Notes: generated by a model from the sequence alone, not told the origin. Positions 34,499-42,389 are shown, numbered from the stretch's first letter. The stretch is DNA of 64,000 bases from Bacteroidota bacterium (GCA_016705125.1 JADIYW010000003.1:170679-234678), one strand, 5' to 3'. Numbers and translations: made by a program.

Positions 34499-35206
34499 CT
34501 ATTTTAGTTTCTCCAACAATACTTCTTTGGTAACAAAGCCCAAATTATCCCAAACTAAGGTTTTATTTTTATATAATTTCAAGGTAGGCAGACCTTCCAC
34601 GCCCAATGACTCACACAAGGCCTTATTTTTGTCCGCATCTATTCTTATAATCACTACCTTATCGGCCATTTCTTTTGATATTTCATCCAAAAAAGGTTTC
34701 ATCTTTTTGCAAGGGCCACACCATTCGGCATAAACATCCACTAATACCAATTTATCGCTATTCAACAAAGCCTCATACTGAGCCATTGTATAGCCTTCAA
34801 CAGCTGCTGTACTAGATTCAGCCTCTGGCAATTGTTCACTTCTCCACTTCATGATACCACCAGACAATTCGAATACTTGCTCAAACCCGAGTGACCGCAT
34901 TTTAGTGGCCGCCTGCCCGCTCCTGCCTCCACTTAGACAATATACCAAAATGGGTTTTGACTTATCCAGTTTTTCTATTTGTTCGATAAAATCAGCACCA
35001 TTCCAATCTATATTTTGTGCTTTCTCTAGGTGTCCTGCTGAAAACTCATCTGGAGTTCTCACATCTAAAAGAGGTGCCTCCGGCAATTCTTTTATTTTGT
35101 CAGCAAATTCAATTGGTGTTAAATTATATTTCTGCGCTTTTCCATTAGTACAACTATTAAAAAAGACGAAAATAAGGGACGCATAAATAAAGAAATATTT
35201 TTTCAT
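34499..35206 (-). CDS. Rhodanese-thioredoxin fusion lipoprotein
   Basis: A 235-residue exported protein. The lipobox FFNSC gives a lipidated Cys at residue 19. A rhodanese domain (~30-130) has LLDVRTPDEFSAGHLEKA and the active Cys in VYCLSGGRSGQAA. A thioredoxin domain (~140-235) has DVYAEWCGPCKKMKPFLDEI. It may move sulfane sulfur and reduce persulfides or disulfides at the periplasmic face. It is the last gene of a five-gene minus-strand unit (DUF2892, rhodanese, OsmC, thioredoxin, this gene) that looks devoted to reactive sulfur species. Confidence 0.92.
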   Translation of the reverse strand: MKKYFFIYASLIFVFFNSCTNGKAQKYNLTPIEFADKIKELPEAPLLDVRTPDEFSAGHLEKAQNIDWNGADFIEQIEKLDKSKPILVYCLSGGRSGQAATKMRSLGFEQVFELSGGIMKWRSEQLPEAESSTAAVEGYTMAQYEALLNSDKLVLVDVYAEWCGPCKKMKPFLDEISKEMADKVVIIRIDADKNKALCESLGVEGLPTLKLYKNKTLVWDNLGFVTKEVLLEKLK

Positions 35207-35210
35207 TGTA

Positions 35211-35513
35211 CTAAGATAGATTTTTTTTAATTATTTGTTCTAAATCTTTTGCAGAAACAACACCAGATTGTCTCCATTTTATTTGACCATCTTTAAATAA
35301 AATTAAAGTAGGCACACCTTGTATTTGGTAAAAACTAGATAATTGACCATTTTTATCTACGTCAATTTTAATAATTTTAGCGTTGTCACCAACCATAGTT
35401 TTCAACTGTTTCAGTATTGGTTGCATGGTTTTACATGGCCCACACCATTCTGCATAAAAATCAACCAAGGTTGGCTTTTCGCTATTTATTATAGATTTAA
35501 ATTCACTTATCAT
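35211..35513 (-). CDS. Thioredoxin
   Basis: A 100-residue cytosolic thioredoxin with the active site FYAEWCGPCKTM (~residues 18-29) and the cis-Pro in IQGVPTLILF (~65-74). It lies 4 bp upstream of the rhodanese-thioredoxin lipoprotein gene and 4 bp downstream of the OsmC gene, so it is tightly within the sulfur unit. It probably reduces persulfides formed on the neighbouring rhodanese. This appears to be a dedicated thioredoxin rather than the general housekeeping one, judging by context alone. Confidence 0.93.
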   Translation of the reverse strand: MISEFKSIINSEKPTLVDFYAEWCGPCKTMQPILKQLKTMVGDNAKIIKIDVDKNGQLSSFYQIQGVPTLILFKDGQIKWRQSGVVSAKDLEQIIKKNLS

Positions 35514-35517
35514 AAAA

Positions 35518-35946
35518 CTATTTTATGTGCGATATCAAAGTTACCTTGGAATTTATTGAATTTGAAATAAGACAAGCGGCTTCTGATTTATTTAAAATGC
35601 GCTCTCCCTTTTCTTTATCCTCCATATTTTTTAGAATAAGCGTTGCCTCAAGAATAATTTCTGACATTTTAAACTTACCTTCAATTTGTTCCAATTTCCC
35701 TTTTGCAAAACAACTAAATGCCTCAAATTCAAGTCTCGAATTTTCTGCAATAGACAAGAATGTAGTCATGAAGCAACTACTAACACTTGCTGTAAATAAG
35801 TGTTCGGGCGACCAAATATTAGGCATTCCCTTTGGAAATTGAGGCGGTGTAGCTACAACTATTTCTTGGTCTAATTCGCTTGAAGTCAATATTCCTTTTC
35901 TATCAGCACTCCAACTTAAATCTACATTATAAAAATGAGCATCCAT
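35518..35946 (-). CDS. OsmC-family protein
   Basis: A 142-residue member of the OsmC/Ohr superfamily. SPEHLFTASVSSCFMTTFLSI (split at ~45-65) contains the first conserved Cys, and EFEAFSCFAKGKLEQ (~74-88) the second. Family members reduce organic hydroperoxides or, in sulfur-linked operons, persulfides. Its place between a rhodanese and a thioredoxin gene suggests the latter role. The C-terminus ends in SKVTLISHIK, as is usual. Confidence 0.9.
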   Translation of the reverse strand: MDAHFYNVDLSWSADRKGILTSSELDQEIVVATPPQFPKGMPNIWSPEHLFTASVSSCFMTTFLSIAENSRLEFEAFSCFAKGKLEQIEGKFKMSEIILEATLILKNMEDKEKGERILNKSEAACLISNSINSKVTLISHIK

Positions 35947-35963
35947 ATTTTAAGTATTTAGAA

Positions 35964-36281
35964 TTATTGTAATTTACCATTCAATCCAAACCAACCACCA
36001 CCATTATAAATAGAGGTGTAACCCTTAGATTCCAAGATATTTTTGGCGGATCCACTTCTCATGCCCGACGCACAACAGGTGATTATCGTTTTATTTTTAT
36101 CCTTTAATTTATTCAATTGATTTGCCAATTCATCAACTGGTATATTAATCGATCCATTTATATGCCCCGATGCATATTCTCCTCTACTTCTAACATCTAA
36201 AATAATGGCACCTTCAGCAACCATTTTGCCATAATCTACACTTGGACCACTACCAAATATTTTTTTCAAACTTTCTAACAT
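35964..36281 (-). CDS. Single-domain rhodanese
   Basis: A 105-residue rhodanese-like sulfurtransferase. Typical blocks are GAIILDVRSRGEYASGHING (~25-44) and the active-site loop TCCASGMRSGSAKNIL (~68-83), with Cys69 or Cys70 as the likely persulfide carrier. The double Cys is a little unusual. It is cytosolic, with no signal peptide. It lies 17 bp before the OsmC gene and 93 bp after DUF2892 in the same direction. It probably transfers sulfane sulfur to thiol acceptors such as thioredoxin or cyanide-like substrates. Confidence 0.92.
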   Translation of the reverse strand: MLESLKKIFGSGPSVDYGKMVAEGAIILDVRSRGEYASGHINGSINIPVDELANQLNKLKDKNKTIITCCASGMRSGSAKNILESKGYTSIYNGGGWFGLNGKLQ

Positions 36282-36374
36282 AATTTTAATTTATTTTAAT
36301 TTATTCAATTTTGACATAATATTACCTGCATCATAATTAACAAAAATTATAATGTGCGAAAATTTCCCTTTTTA

Positions 36375-36578
36375 TTACTCTTTTTTTTTGGTTGAAAAAC
36401 CAAAAGGTAAATAAAGGGGGCAAAAACTCAAGAAACTAGTAAGTACAAAAACACAAGCAAGAACTCCCAATACTAAAGCGACATTTCCTGATATAATATC
36501 AAAAAAGTAAAGCCCTGCAATAATTGCTGCAACCAAAATTCTCAATGCCTTATCGGCCGATCCCATATTTGCTTTCAT
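36375..36578 (-). CDS. DUF2892 (YgaP-like) membrane protein
   Basis: A 67-residue protein with two transmembrane helices (~10-30 and ~33-58) and a start NMGSADKALRILVAAIIAG typical of DUF2892, the segment that anchors YgaP-type rhodaneses. Here it is a free-standing gene followed by a free-standing rhodanese, so the two may be functionally joined at the inner membrane. It is the first gene of the unit and has the -7 box (36610-36617) and the Crp/Fnr-type site (36640-36653) upstream. Confidence 0.9.
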   Translation of the reverse strand: MKANMGSADKALRILVAAIIAGLYFFDIISGNVALVLGVLACVFVLTSFLSFCPLYLPFGFSTKKKE

Positions 36579-36609
36579 AATTATTATTTTTTGTTTTTTA
36601 AATACAATG

Positions 36610-36617
36610 CAAATTTA
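36610..36617 (-). promoter_or_regulatory. -7 promoter box of the rhodanese-thioredoxin operon
   Basis: The minus strand reads TAAATTTG (TAnnTTTG), with predicted +1 at 36605 and a leader of about 27 nt to the DUF2892 ATG. Confidence 0.6.
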
Positions 36618-36639
36618 TAATCAAAATTATACTAAAACA

Positions 36640-36653
36640 GTTACAATTGTTAC
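36640..36653 (-). promoter_or_regulatory. Putative Crp/Fnr-type activator site (site 1)
   Basis: GTTAC-AATT-GTTAC. The pattern GTWAC-N4-GTWAC is a near-palindrome because GTTAC is the reverse complement of GTAAC. The centre (36646.5) is 41.5 bp upstream of the predicted +1 of the DUF2892 promoter, the same distance as at the two other sites (42366-42379, 43247-43260). Confidence 0.55.
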
Positions 36654-36775
36654 ACAAGTATTTTTTTTGTTTATGTTAAAAAAAAGTATTTATCCTAAAA
36701 TACAAAGGAATCAAAATTCATATTTATATAATATAAAAAAAAAAAGGGAAAATGGATTTACAACTAAATTAGTTT

Positions 36776-36783
36776 TATTTTTG
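36776..36783 (+). promoter_or_regulatory. -7 promoter box for the copper-type operon
   Basis: TATTTTTG (TAnnTTTG), with predicted +1 at 36788 and only 2 nt before the ATG at 36790, so nearly leaderless. Confidence 0.5.
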
Positions 36784-36789
36784 CAGTAA

Positions 36790-37173
36790 ATGAAATCGAT
36801 TGTTTCCATTTTATTTTCATTTGTTTTCTTGTTATCTACAATGCAAGAAACAACCTTTATTTTGGTTTTTAACTTAAATAAAAAAGCTATTATTGAAAAT
36901 TACTGTATAAACAAAGCAAAAAAAGAAATGCAATGTAATGCACGTTGCTATTTAAAGGAAAACATCGAAAAAAAAGAAGATAAAAATAATCCCTTTTCAA
37001 TTCTAAATCTAAAAGTAAGAGAAATTGAATATTGTTCAAAAATTCAGCATTTAATTTCAGAAATTAATATACTTGAAAAAATAGTAACTCCATTAATCAA
37101 TAATTCCTATTTAGACAAACTATTAAAAGGGATTGAAATTTCACTCATCAAGCCACCAACTTTATTTAAGTAA
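36790..37173 (+). CDS. Small exported cysteine-motif protein, first gene of an MbnPH operon
   Basis: A 127-residue protein with an N-terminal signal or anchor helix (KSIVSILFSFVFLLSTM) and the cysteine pattern ENYCINKAKKEMQCNARCYL (~35-54), which recurs in short proteins beside metal-uptake genes in Bacteroidota. The rest is charged, and a fourth Cys lies at ~80. The function is unknown; the Cys spacing could bind copper or haem. It opens the operon 36790-40379, with its own promoter box 6 bp upstream. Confidence 0.75.
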   Translation: MKSIVSILFSFVFLLSTMQETTFILVFNLNKKAIIENYCINKAKKEMQCNARCYLKENIEKKEDKNNPFSILNLKVREIEYCSKIQHLISEINILEKIVTPLINNSYLDKLLKGIEISLIKPPTLFK

Positions 37174-37233
37174 TTTTAAAAGTACTACTTCAAGGTAAAA
37201 CTTGAATATTTTAGAATTTAATTAATAAAGATT

Positions 37234-38151
37234 ATGTACAAGATATTTTTTGCACTTATGTGTTGCATAGGCAATGCCTATTCATGTGATTTTTGTGGCG
37301 GCTCCCCTTCGGTTATGAATAGTGATTTATTGTCCATTCAACCGCAATCATTTATTGGAATAAATACCAATTATAGAAATTACAAATATGCAAACCCAGA
37401 GAATGGATTAAACAGGACAGATTTGTTGAGTACCAATTTAACAATAGCCTATGCTCCTAAAAAATGGGTTGAATTAAGGGCTAACTTACCCATTATTTGG
37501 ATGTCAAATACTTATAAAAATGTGAATGAAAATACATTCGGAATGGGTGACATGAGCTTAATTGGTAATTTTAAAGCTATAAATAAATCAGCTGATGGAG
37601 AAAAGAGAAAAGTGGGTCATATCTTTAACGTAGGATTCGGAATTGAATTCCCAACTGGAAAAAATAAGGTTTATGCAAACAATCCTTTACAGAATTTCAC
37701 ATTAGGTTCTAAAAGTACTGACTTCTTATTTTCTGGGGTATATAGTATGAGTTATCGTAAATGGAATTTGATGGGTTCGGGCTTAGTAAAAATAAATACA
37801 AGAAATAAAGACGAGGTAAGATTTGGACATTTATATTCTATCCAAACTGGAACAGCATATATCCATTATTTTAAAAACAGCCAATTATTGCCAAATGCTG
37901 GTTTGAGGGTTGAAATACAACAAAAAAACTTATACAAACATATCATTCAAAAATATACAGGTAGCAATGCTCTGTTTTTTCAATATGGTGCGGATTACAA
38001 TTTCAAAAAATGGAATTTAGGTATGCAAATACAACATCCATTTATACAACATACTGCGGCCAATACCATTAAACAAGGCTCCAACTTTATATTAAAATGC
38101 GTTTATATGATTCAGAAAAAGAATCAAAAAACGAAACAATCATGCAATTAA
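37234..38151 (+). CDS. Outer-membrane beta-barrel protein with N-terminal CDFCGG motif
   Basis: A 305-residue exported protein. A signal peptide (~1-17, MYKIFFALMCCIGNAYS) is followed directly by CDFCGG, so a metal- or disulfide-competent CxxC sits at the mature N-terminus. The rest is alternating strands with aromatic girdles, as in transporters of the outer membrane. The position between the Cys-motif protein and the MbnP genes suggests a role in copper passage or sensing, by context only. The C-terminus lacks the usual terminal Phe, ending KTKQSCN, so barrel closure is uncertain. Confidence 0.75.
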   Translation: MYKIFFALMCCIGNAYSCDFCGGSPSVMNSDLLSIQPQSFIGINTNYRNYKYANPENGLNRTDLLSTNLTIAYAPKKWVELRANLPIIWMSNTYKNVNENTFGMGDMSLIGNFKAINKSADGEKRKVGHIFNVGFGIEFPTGKNKVYANNPLQNFTLGSKSTDFLFSGVYSMSYRKWNLMGSGLVKINTRNKDEVRFGHLYSIQTGTAYIHYFKNSQLLPNAGLRVEIQQKNLYKHIIQKYTGSNALFFQYGADYNFKKWNLGMQIQHPFIQHTAANTIKQGSNFILKCVYMIQKKNQKTKQSCN

Positions 38152-38170
38152 ACAAATTAAAAAAAGAATT

Positions 38171-38548
38171 ATGAAAAAGAAATTTTTATTAATGGCTTGT
38201 GTAGCCATAACTGCTTTTGCTTGCAAAAAAGAAGAAGACAATGAAAACCCAGTAATTACTATAATAAATCCAACTAAGAATTTCGAATTTGAAGACTCAG
38301 TTGCGGTAAACTTTAAAGTTGAAGATGTTGATTTACATGAGGTTGGTTTTACAATTGTAAAAAAGGGAACAACCGACACCCTGTATGATTTACCTGCCGA
38401 CCACACACATGATAATCCATTTTTAATAAATGAAAAATACAAAATTGTGGTTAGCGCACATACTAATGCAACATTAACTGTAAATGCTGAAGACCACAAT
38501 GGAAACACTTCAAGTTCATCTGTAGATTTCCATATTCACCCAATGTAA
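38171..38548 (+). CDS. Small lipoprotein with Ig-like fold and His-rich ends
   Basis: A 125-residue lipoprotein (lipobox AFAC, Cys18) with an immunoglobulin-like pattern of beta strands (PVITIINPTKNFEFEDSVAV and NATLTVNAEDHNGNTS). It contains a cluster of His/Asp (DLPADHTHDN) and ends FHIHPM, which could bind copper. It lies 19 bp after the barrel gene and 30 bp before mbnP, so it shares the transcript. I cannot assign a specific function. Confidence 0.78.
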   Translation: MKKKFLLMACVAITAFACKKEEDNENPVITIINPTKNFEFEDSVAVNFKVEDVDLHEVGFTIVKKGTTDTLYDLPADHTHDNPFLINEKYKIVVSAHTNATLTVNAEDHNGNTSSSSVDFHIHPM

Positions 38549-38578
38549 CAAATTTTAAAAAAAATAAACGAATAAATT

Positions 38579-39334
38579 ATGAAAAAAATAAAATCATTAT
38601 CTACATTGCTTTTAGCAATTGTATTATTTATAACATCTTGTAAGAAAGAGGAAACCGCAATAGAAAGTACCAAACAAGTATTGGGATTTCATTGGCATTC
38701 GATGATTGGAAGTGAAGATGCCAGCTATGGCATACAATTTACCACAAATGATGGAATTAAATTTAAAATATCGGATTGGCGCTACTATGTTTCAAATTTT
38801 GTTTTGATTAAGGATGATGGTACTGAATACCCAATAACTGACAAAGTATTTTTAATCGACATTGCCAATGAAGATTACAGTTTGGACTCTGTTCCAGTTG
38901 GCAATTATAGGGGTTTTAAATTTACAGTTGGTTTAGATTCTGCAACCAATCACAAAGATCCAACTTTAAATCCAGCATCAAGTCCACTTGCCCTTCAAAG
39001 TCCTTCAATTCATTGGAGTTGGAATTCAGGATATATTTTTATGAAAATAGAGGGAAAATATGATTCAACTGTAGCTCAAATTGGAGGAGCATCCATCAAT
39101 CAACCATTTTTCTTTCATGTTGGAACGGACAATTTGAAACAAGTAATTGATTATTCTGATGAACCATTTACGGTTGAAAGCGGAGAAGACAAAATGCTTC
39201 ATATCGAAATGGATTTTTTAAAAATCTTAAATAGTGTAGACCTTAAAACAGAGAATGCTACACATACTGGTGACAACCTACCTTTGGCAACAAAGATCTC
39301 TAACAATTGGAAAACAGCTTTTACGCTGGAATAA
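38579..39334 (+). CDS. MbnP-family copper-binding lipoprotein
   Basis: A 251-residue lipoprotein (lipobox FITSC, Cys21). The MbnP signature is visible: DWRYYVSNFVLIKDDG (~80-95), VPVGNYRGFKFTVGLDSA (~115-132), and the Trp-rich HWSWNSGYIFMKIEGK (~155-170) that supplies the modified Trp and metal ligands in characterised MbnP. Known members bind Cu(I) after a partner MbnH oxidises a Trp to kynurenine. The next gene is the MbnH-type di-heme enzyme. The site of the modified Trp here is inferred. Confidence 0.88.
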   Translation: MKKIKSLSTLLLAIVLFITSCKKEETAIESTKQVLGFHWHSMIGSEDASYGIQFTTNDGIKFKISDWRYYVSNFVLIKDDGTEYPITDKVFLIDIANEDYSLDSVPVGNYRGFKFTVGLDSATNHKDPTLNPASSPLALQSPSIHWSWNSGYIFMKIEGKYDSTVAQIGGASINQPFFFHVGTDNLKQVIDYSDEPFTVESGEDKMLHIEMDFLKILNSVDLKTENATHTGDNLPLATKISNNWKTAFTLE

Positions 39335-39345
39335 TTCTTTTAACA

Positions 39346-39380
39346 AAAACAGATGGTTTTGCAAAAAAGCCATCTGTTTT
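39346..39380 (+). terminator. Hairpin between mbnP and mbnH genes
   Basis: The stem AAAACAGATGG (39346-39356) pairs with CCATCTGTTTT (39370-39380), with a 13-nt loop, followed by a T/C-rich stretch. It could terminate or attenuate transcription so that mbnP is made in excess of the mbnH partner. Confidence 0.65.
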
Positions 39381-39395
39381 ACTTCCCTTTTTATT

Positions 39396-40379
39396 ATGAA
39401 AAATATATCTAAGATACTATTTTTACTGTTGCTTTTTGCATCTTGTAAAAAAGATGAATTAAAACAAAATAATGACTTTCCCTTGGAAATCCCCAAAGGA
39501 TTTCCAAAACCATTTATACCAGAAAACAATCAACCAACAGCGGAAAGGATTGAATTTGGAAAAAAACTTTTTTTTGACCCAATTTTATCTCGAGATAGCA
39601 CTATTTCATGTTCATCTTGTCATTTTACAGACAAAAAATTTACAGATGGATTAGCAATAAGTATTGGTATTGATAACAGATTAGGTATCAGAAATGCTCC
39701 AACCTTGCTTAATGTGGCTTACCTTCCTACCATGTTTTGGGATGGCGGAGTTCCAAATTTAGAACAGCAGGTATTGGCTCCAATTGAAAGTCATTTTGAA
39801 ATGGATTTTAATTTACCTGATGTGGTAAAACGTTTAAATACCATCGAAGAATATAAAACACTTTCACTGAAGGCTTATAATCAATTACCCAGTATTTTCT
39901 CCATTACACGAGCCATTGCATGCTTTGAAAGAACTTTGTATACAGGTAAATCAAAATATGATGACTTTACCTACTATAATAATAAAAATGCATTTTCCGA
40001 TGCGGAATTAAGAGGTATGGAATTATTTTTTGGGGAAGAGGGTGATTGCTTTCATTGCCATGGAACATTTCTATTTACCGATAATAGCTTTCAAAACAAT
40101 GGTATTTATGAATTCTATTCAGATTCAGGTCGTGCAAGAATAACACTCAACCAAGATGATGTTGGATTATTTAAAGTGCCATCGTTACGAAATTGCGAAA
40201 AAACAGCTCCATATATGCATGATGGATCTTTTGAAACTTTGGAGGAAGTAATAGAGCATTACAATAGTGGTGGAAAAAATCACCCAAATCAAAGCTCTAT
40301 ACTAAGACCTTTATTTCTAAGCCAAAAGGATAAATCTGATTTAGTGGCATTTTTAAAAACGCTAACCGACGAAAAATAG
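39396..40379 (+). CDS. MbnH/MauG-type di-heme cytochrome c peroxidase family enzyme
   Basis: A 327-residue lipoprotein (ILFLLLLFASC, lipobox Cys) with two c-type haem sites: CSSCH in STISCSSCHFTDKKF and CFHCH in GDCFHCHGTFLF. Other family blocks are FGKKLFFDPILSRD, NAPTLLNVAYLPTMFWDG and PSLRNCEKTAPYMHDGSF. In the MbnP-MbnH pair this enzyme oxidises a Trp of MbnP to kynurenine. The start at ATG 39396 gives the lipoprotein signal; an in-frame extension to 39255 would overlap mbnP and lacks a signal. The last gene of the operon. Confidence 0.88.
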   Translation: MKNISKILFLLLLFASCKKDELKQNNDFPLEIPKGFPKPFIPENNQPTAERIEFGKKLFFDPILSRDSTISCSSCHFTDKKFTDGLAISIGIDNRLGIRNAPTLLNVAYLPTMFWDGGVPNLEQQVLAPIESHFEMDFNLPDVVKRLNTIEEYKTLSLKAYNQLPSIFSITRAIACFERTLYTGKSKYDDFTYYNNKNAFSDAELRGMELFFGEEGDCFHCHGTFLFTDNSFQNNGIYEFYSDSGRARITLNQDDVGLFKVPSLRNCEKTAPYMHDGSFETLEEVIEHYNSGGKNHPNQSSILRPLFLSQKDKSDLVAFLKTLTDEK

Positions 40380-40391
40380 AATAAGTGATTA

Positions 40392-40598
40392 CTAAAGGAT
40401 TTGTTTTTTCTTATTTTTAAATATTGAAAACAATAAACCTCCCATTAAAGCTCCATATATTGTGCTGTTAATTGGGTTTGAGGTAATCATGCAAATACCC
40501 GAAGCACAGCCAATATTTTTCCAATAAAGAAAGCCACAAACGGCTCCTATAATTGTACCTAAAATCCAAATAATATTATTCTTAATTAACCTCTTCAT
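40392..40598 (-). CDS. DUF6132 family membrane protein
   Basis: A 68-residue protein (from ATG 40598) with two membrane helices and the family pattern IGAVCGFLYWKNIGCASG and CMITSNPINSTIYGALMGG. This motif is shared by short proteins in Bacteroidota sulfur and redox clusters. The upstream ATG at 40622 would add 8 residues; 40598 fits family N-termini better. It overlaps the end of the 46-residue Cys-rich gene at 40582-40722 by 17 bp, so the two are probably translated together. Confidence 0.82.
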   Translation of the reverse strand: MKRLIKNNIIWILGTIIGAVCGFLYWKNIGCASGICMITSNPINSTIYGALMGGLLFSIFKNKKKQIL

Positions 40599-40722
40599 AA
40601 ATAAGTGTTTTATTGGTTTCATCCTTGTTTATTTTGGAGCTTGCACATCCTGCGCTACTACAACATCCAATATTTAGAATTGGTAGAAGAGAAAATAAGC
40701 CGCCTAAAAAATCAAATTCCAC
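40582..40722 (-). CDS. Small Cys-rich protein upstream of DUF6132 (46 aa)
   Basis: A 46-residue open frame from GTG 40722: VEFDFLGGLFSLLPILNI, then GCCSSAGC, then a charged tail ending ETNKTLIYEEVN. The GCC-x3-GC cluster is the eye-catching part. The pairing of a short FDFLG...CC protein with DUF6132 is one I recall from Bacteroidota genomes, which supports reality. The start is uncertain: GTG is the only good candidate, though an ATG in another frame (40730) hints at a possible indel. Confidence 0.6.
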   Translation of the reverse strand: MEFDFLGGLFSLLPILNIGCCSSAGCASSKINKDETNKTLIYEEVN

Positions 40723-40901
40723 ACCCCATAAAATTCCAACCTCCCTTTAATCTTTAAGGATTATTTTTAATTCCCATTTCAACAATAATTATCCAATATA
40801 ACTACAAAAAGTCCTCAACCCTTTAAATCAAATAGTTCCTCATATATACAATTTTTTATCTTCTGTAAAAATTAATCCAAAATTTATAATTATGTTTGGT
40901 A

Positions 40902-42314
40902 TTAAACATAGATTTTACTTTGGCAGATAAAATCCGTTTTGGGCACATTTCCTTTAGAAATTTCATTAAATCCACCCCCGATTTCAATAAAATTGCGATA
41001 ACCTCTTGCTTGTAAAATGCTGGCAGCAATCATACTCCGATATCCACCTGCACAATGGATATAAAAGTGCTCTGATGGATTTATGTCCTTTATCCAATCA
41101 TTAATATATGCTAAAGGTTTGCTATATGCATTTTCTATATGTTCGGCTGCATATTCCGATTCTTTCCTTACATCAATTACCACTGATTCGTTGATTACAA
41201 ATTCCCTTTCAAATTGTTGTGGATCAATTCTATTGATAAAATCTATTTCTTTTTTTGCAGTTGCCCATGACTCAAAACCACCAGAAAGATGACCTAAAAC
41301 ATTGTCAAAACCAACCCTACTTAATCTAGTAACGGCTTCCTCTTCCTTTCCCAAATCTGTGACCAACAATATTGCTTGTTTCACATCCACAATCATTGCA
41401 CCCACCCAAGGAGCAAAATCTCCATTTAATCCAATATTAATAGATTGAGGAATAAAACCCTTTGCAAAATCTTTATCTGACCTTGTGTCGAGAATTAATG
41501 CATCAACGGCATCAGCAATTGTTTCAAATTCTTCAGGATTAAGTGCTGTCATTCCATTGCCTAACACCTCCTCAAAAGAGGCATATCCCTTTTTATTCAT
41601 AGCCACATTCATTCCAAAATAGGCTGGTGGTGGAAGTAAACCATCAGTCACTGATTTAATAAAGGCATCCTTATTTGGTTGATTTAATGCATAGTTCACT
41701 AATTTTTGATTGCCTAATGAATCTAAAGTTTCTTTCATCATATTTTTTCCACAAGCAGAGCCTGCACCATGAGCCGGATAAACGGTTATATCATCTGGCA
41801 ATGGCAAGATTTTGGTATATAAACTTTCATAAAGAAGTCCTGCCAATTGTTCTTGTGTCATATTAGCAGCTTTTTGGGCCAAATCTGGTCTACCAACATC
41901 TCCCAAAAAAAGTGTATCGCCACTAAATAAAGCCGATTCTTTTCCATTTTCGTCTAAAAGTAAAAAACAACTACTTTCCATGGTATGCCCTGGCGTATGC
42001 AAAACTTTAATTTTAACATTACCTAACTCAAAAATTTGATTATCAAGGGCTGAGACACAATCAAATTCACAACTTGCATTTGGTCCATAAATTATTGGAG
42101 CGCCTGTTTTATTGCTTAAATCGACATGACCACTGACAAAATCTGCATGAAAATGAGTTTCAAAAATATATTTTAGTTTTACATTATCATTTTCCAATCT
42201 TTTCAAATAGGGTTCTATTTCTCGCAATGGGTCAATAATTGCTGCCTCCTCTTTAGACACAATATAATATGCACCTTGTGCCAAACAACCAGTATAAATT
42301 TGTTCAATTTTCAT
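40902..42314 (-). CDS. CstB-like persulfide dioxygenase-rhodanese fusion
   Basis: A 470-residue enzyme with an N-terminal metallo-beta-lactamase-fold persulfide dioxygenase (~1-250; THFHADFVSGH, LHTPGHTMESSC, GDTLFLGDVGRPD, YPAHGAGSACGK) and two rhodanese domains. The first (~255-355) lacks a catalytic Cys and is probably structural; the second (~365-470) has the active Cys in YIHCAGGYRSMIAAS. CstB-type enzymes oxidise low-molecular-weight persulfides to sulfite and thiosulfate. The neighbouring TauE exporter could remove the sulfite. A Crp/Fnr-type site and promoter box lie upstream. Confidence 0.93.
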   Translation of the reverse strand: MKIEQIYTGCLAQGAYYIVSKEEAAIIDPLREIEPYLKRLENDNVKLKYIFETHFHADFVSGHVDLSNKTGAPIIYGPNASCEFDCVSALDNQIFELGNVKIKVLHTPGHTMESSCFLLLDENGKESALFSGDTLFLGDVGRPDLAQKAANMTQEQLAGLLYESLYTKILPLPDDITVYPAHGAGSACGKNMMKETLDSLGNQKLVNYALNQPNKDAFIKSVTDGLLPPPAYFGMNVAMNKKGYASFEEVLGNGMTALNPEEFETIADAVDALILDTRSDKDFAKGFIPQSINIGLNGDFAPWVGAMIVDVKQAILLVTDLGKEEEAVTRLSRVGFDNVLGHLSGGFESWATAKKEIDFINRIDPQQFEREFVINESVVIDVRKESEYAAEHIENAYSKPLAYINDWIKDINPSEHFYIHCAGGYRSMIAASILQARGYRNFIEIGGGFNEISKGNVPKTDFICQSKIYV

Positions 42315-42335
42315 TTTAAATATTATTTAACTCTA

Positions 42336-42343
42336 CAAAATTC
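42336..42343 (-). promoter_or_regulatory. -7-like promoter box of the persulfide dioxygenase gene
   Basis: The minus strand reads GAATTTTG, one mismatch from TAnnTTTG. The predicted +1 is at 42331, with a 17-nt leader. Confidence 0.45.
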
Positions 42344-42365
42344 GGCATATTATTTTTTCTAAAAA

Positions 42366-42379
42366 GCCACATTTGTTAC
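42366..42379 (-). promoter_or_regulatory. Putative Crp/Fnr-type activator site (site 2)
   Basis: GCCAC-ATTT-GTTAC: one half matches GTTAC exactly, and the other has 3 of 5 bases. The centre (42372.5) is 41.5 bp from the predicted +1, as at sites 1 and 3. It shares the longer word TGTTACACAAG with site 1. Confidence 0.45.
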
Positions 42380-42389
42380 ACAAGCAAAT

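Noticed and set aside
39255..39395. N-terminal extension of the MbnH-type enzyme into mbnP
   Set aside because: It is in another frame of mbnP, lacks a signal sequence, and ATG 39396 gives a proper lipoprotein signal.
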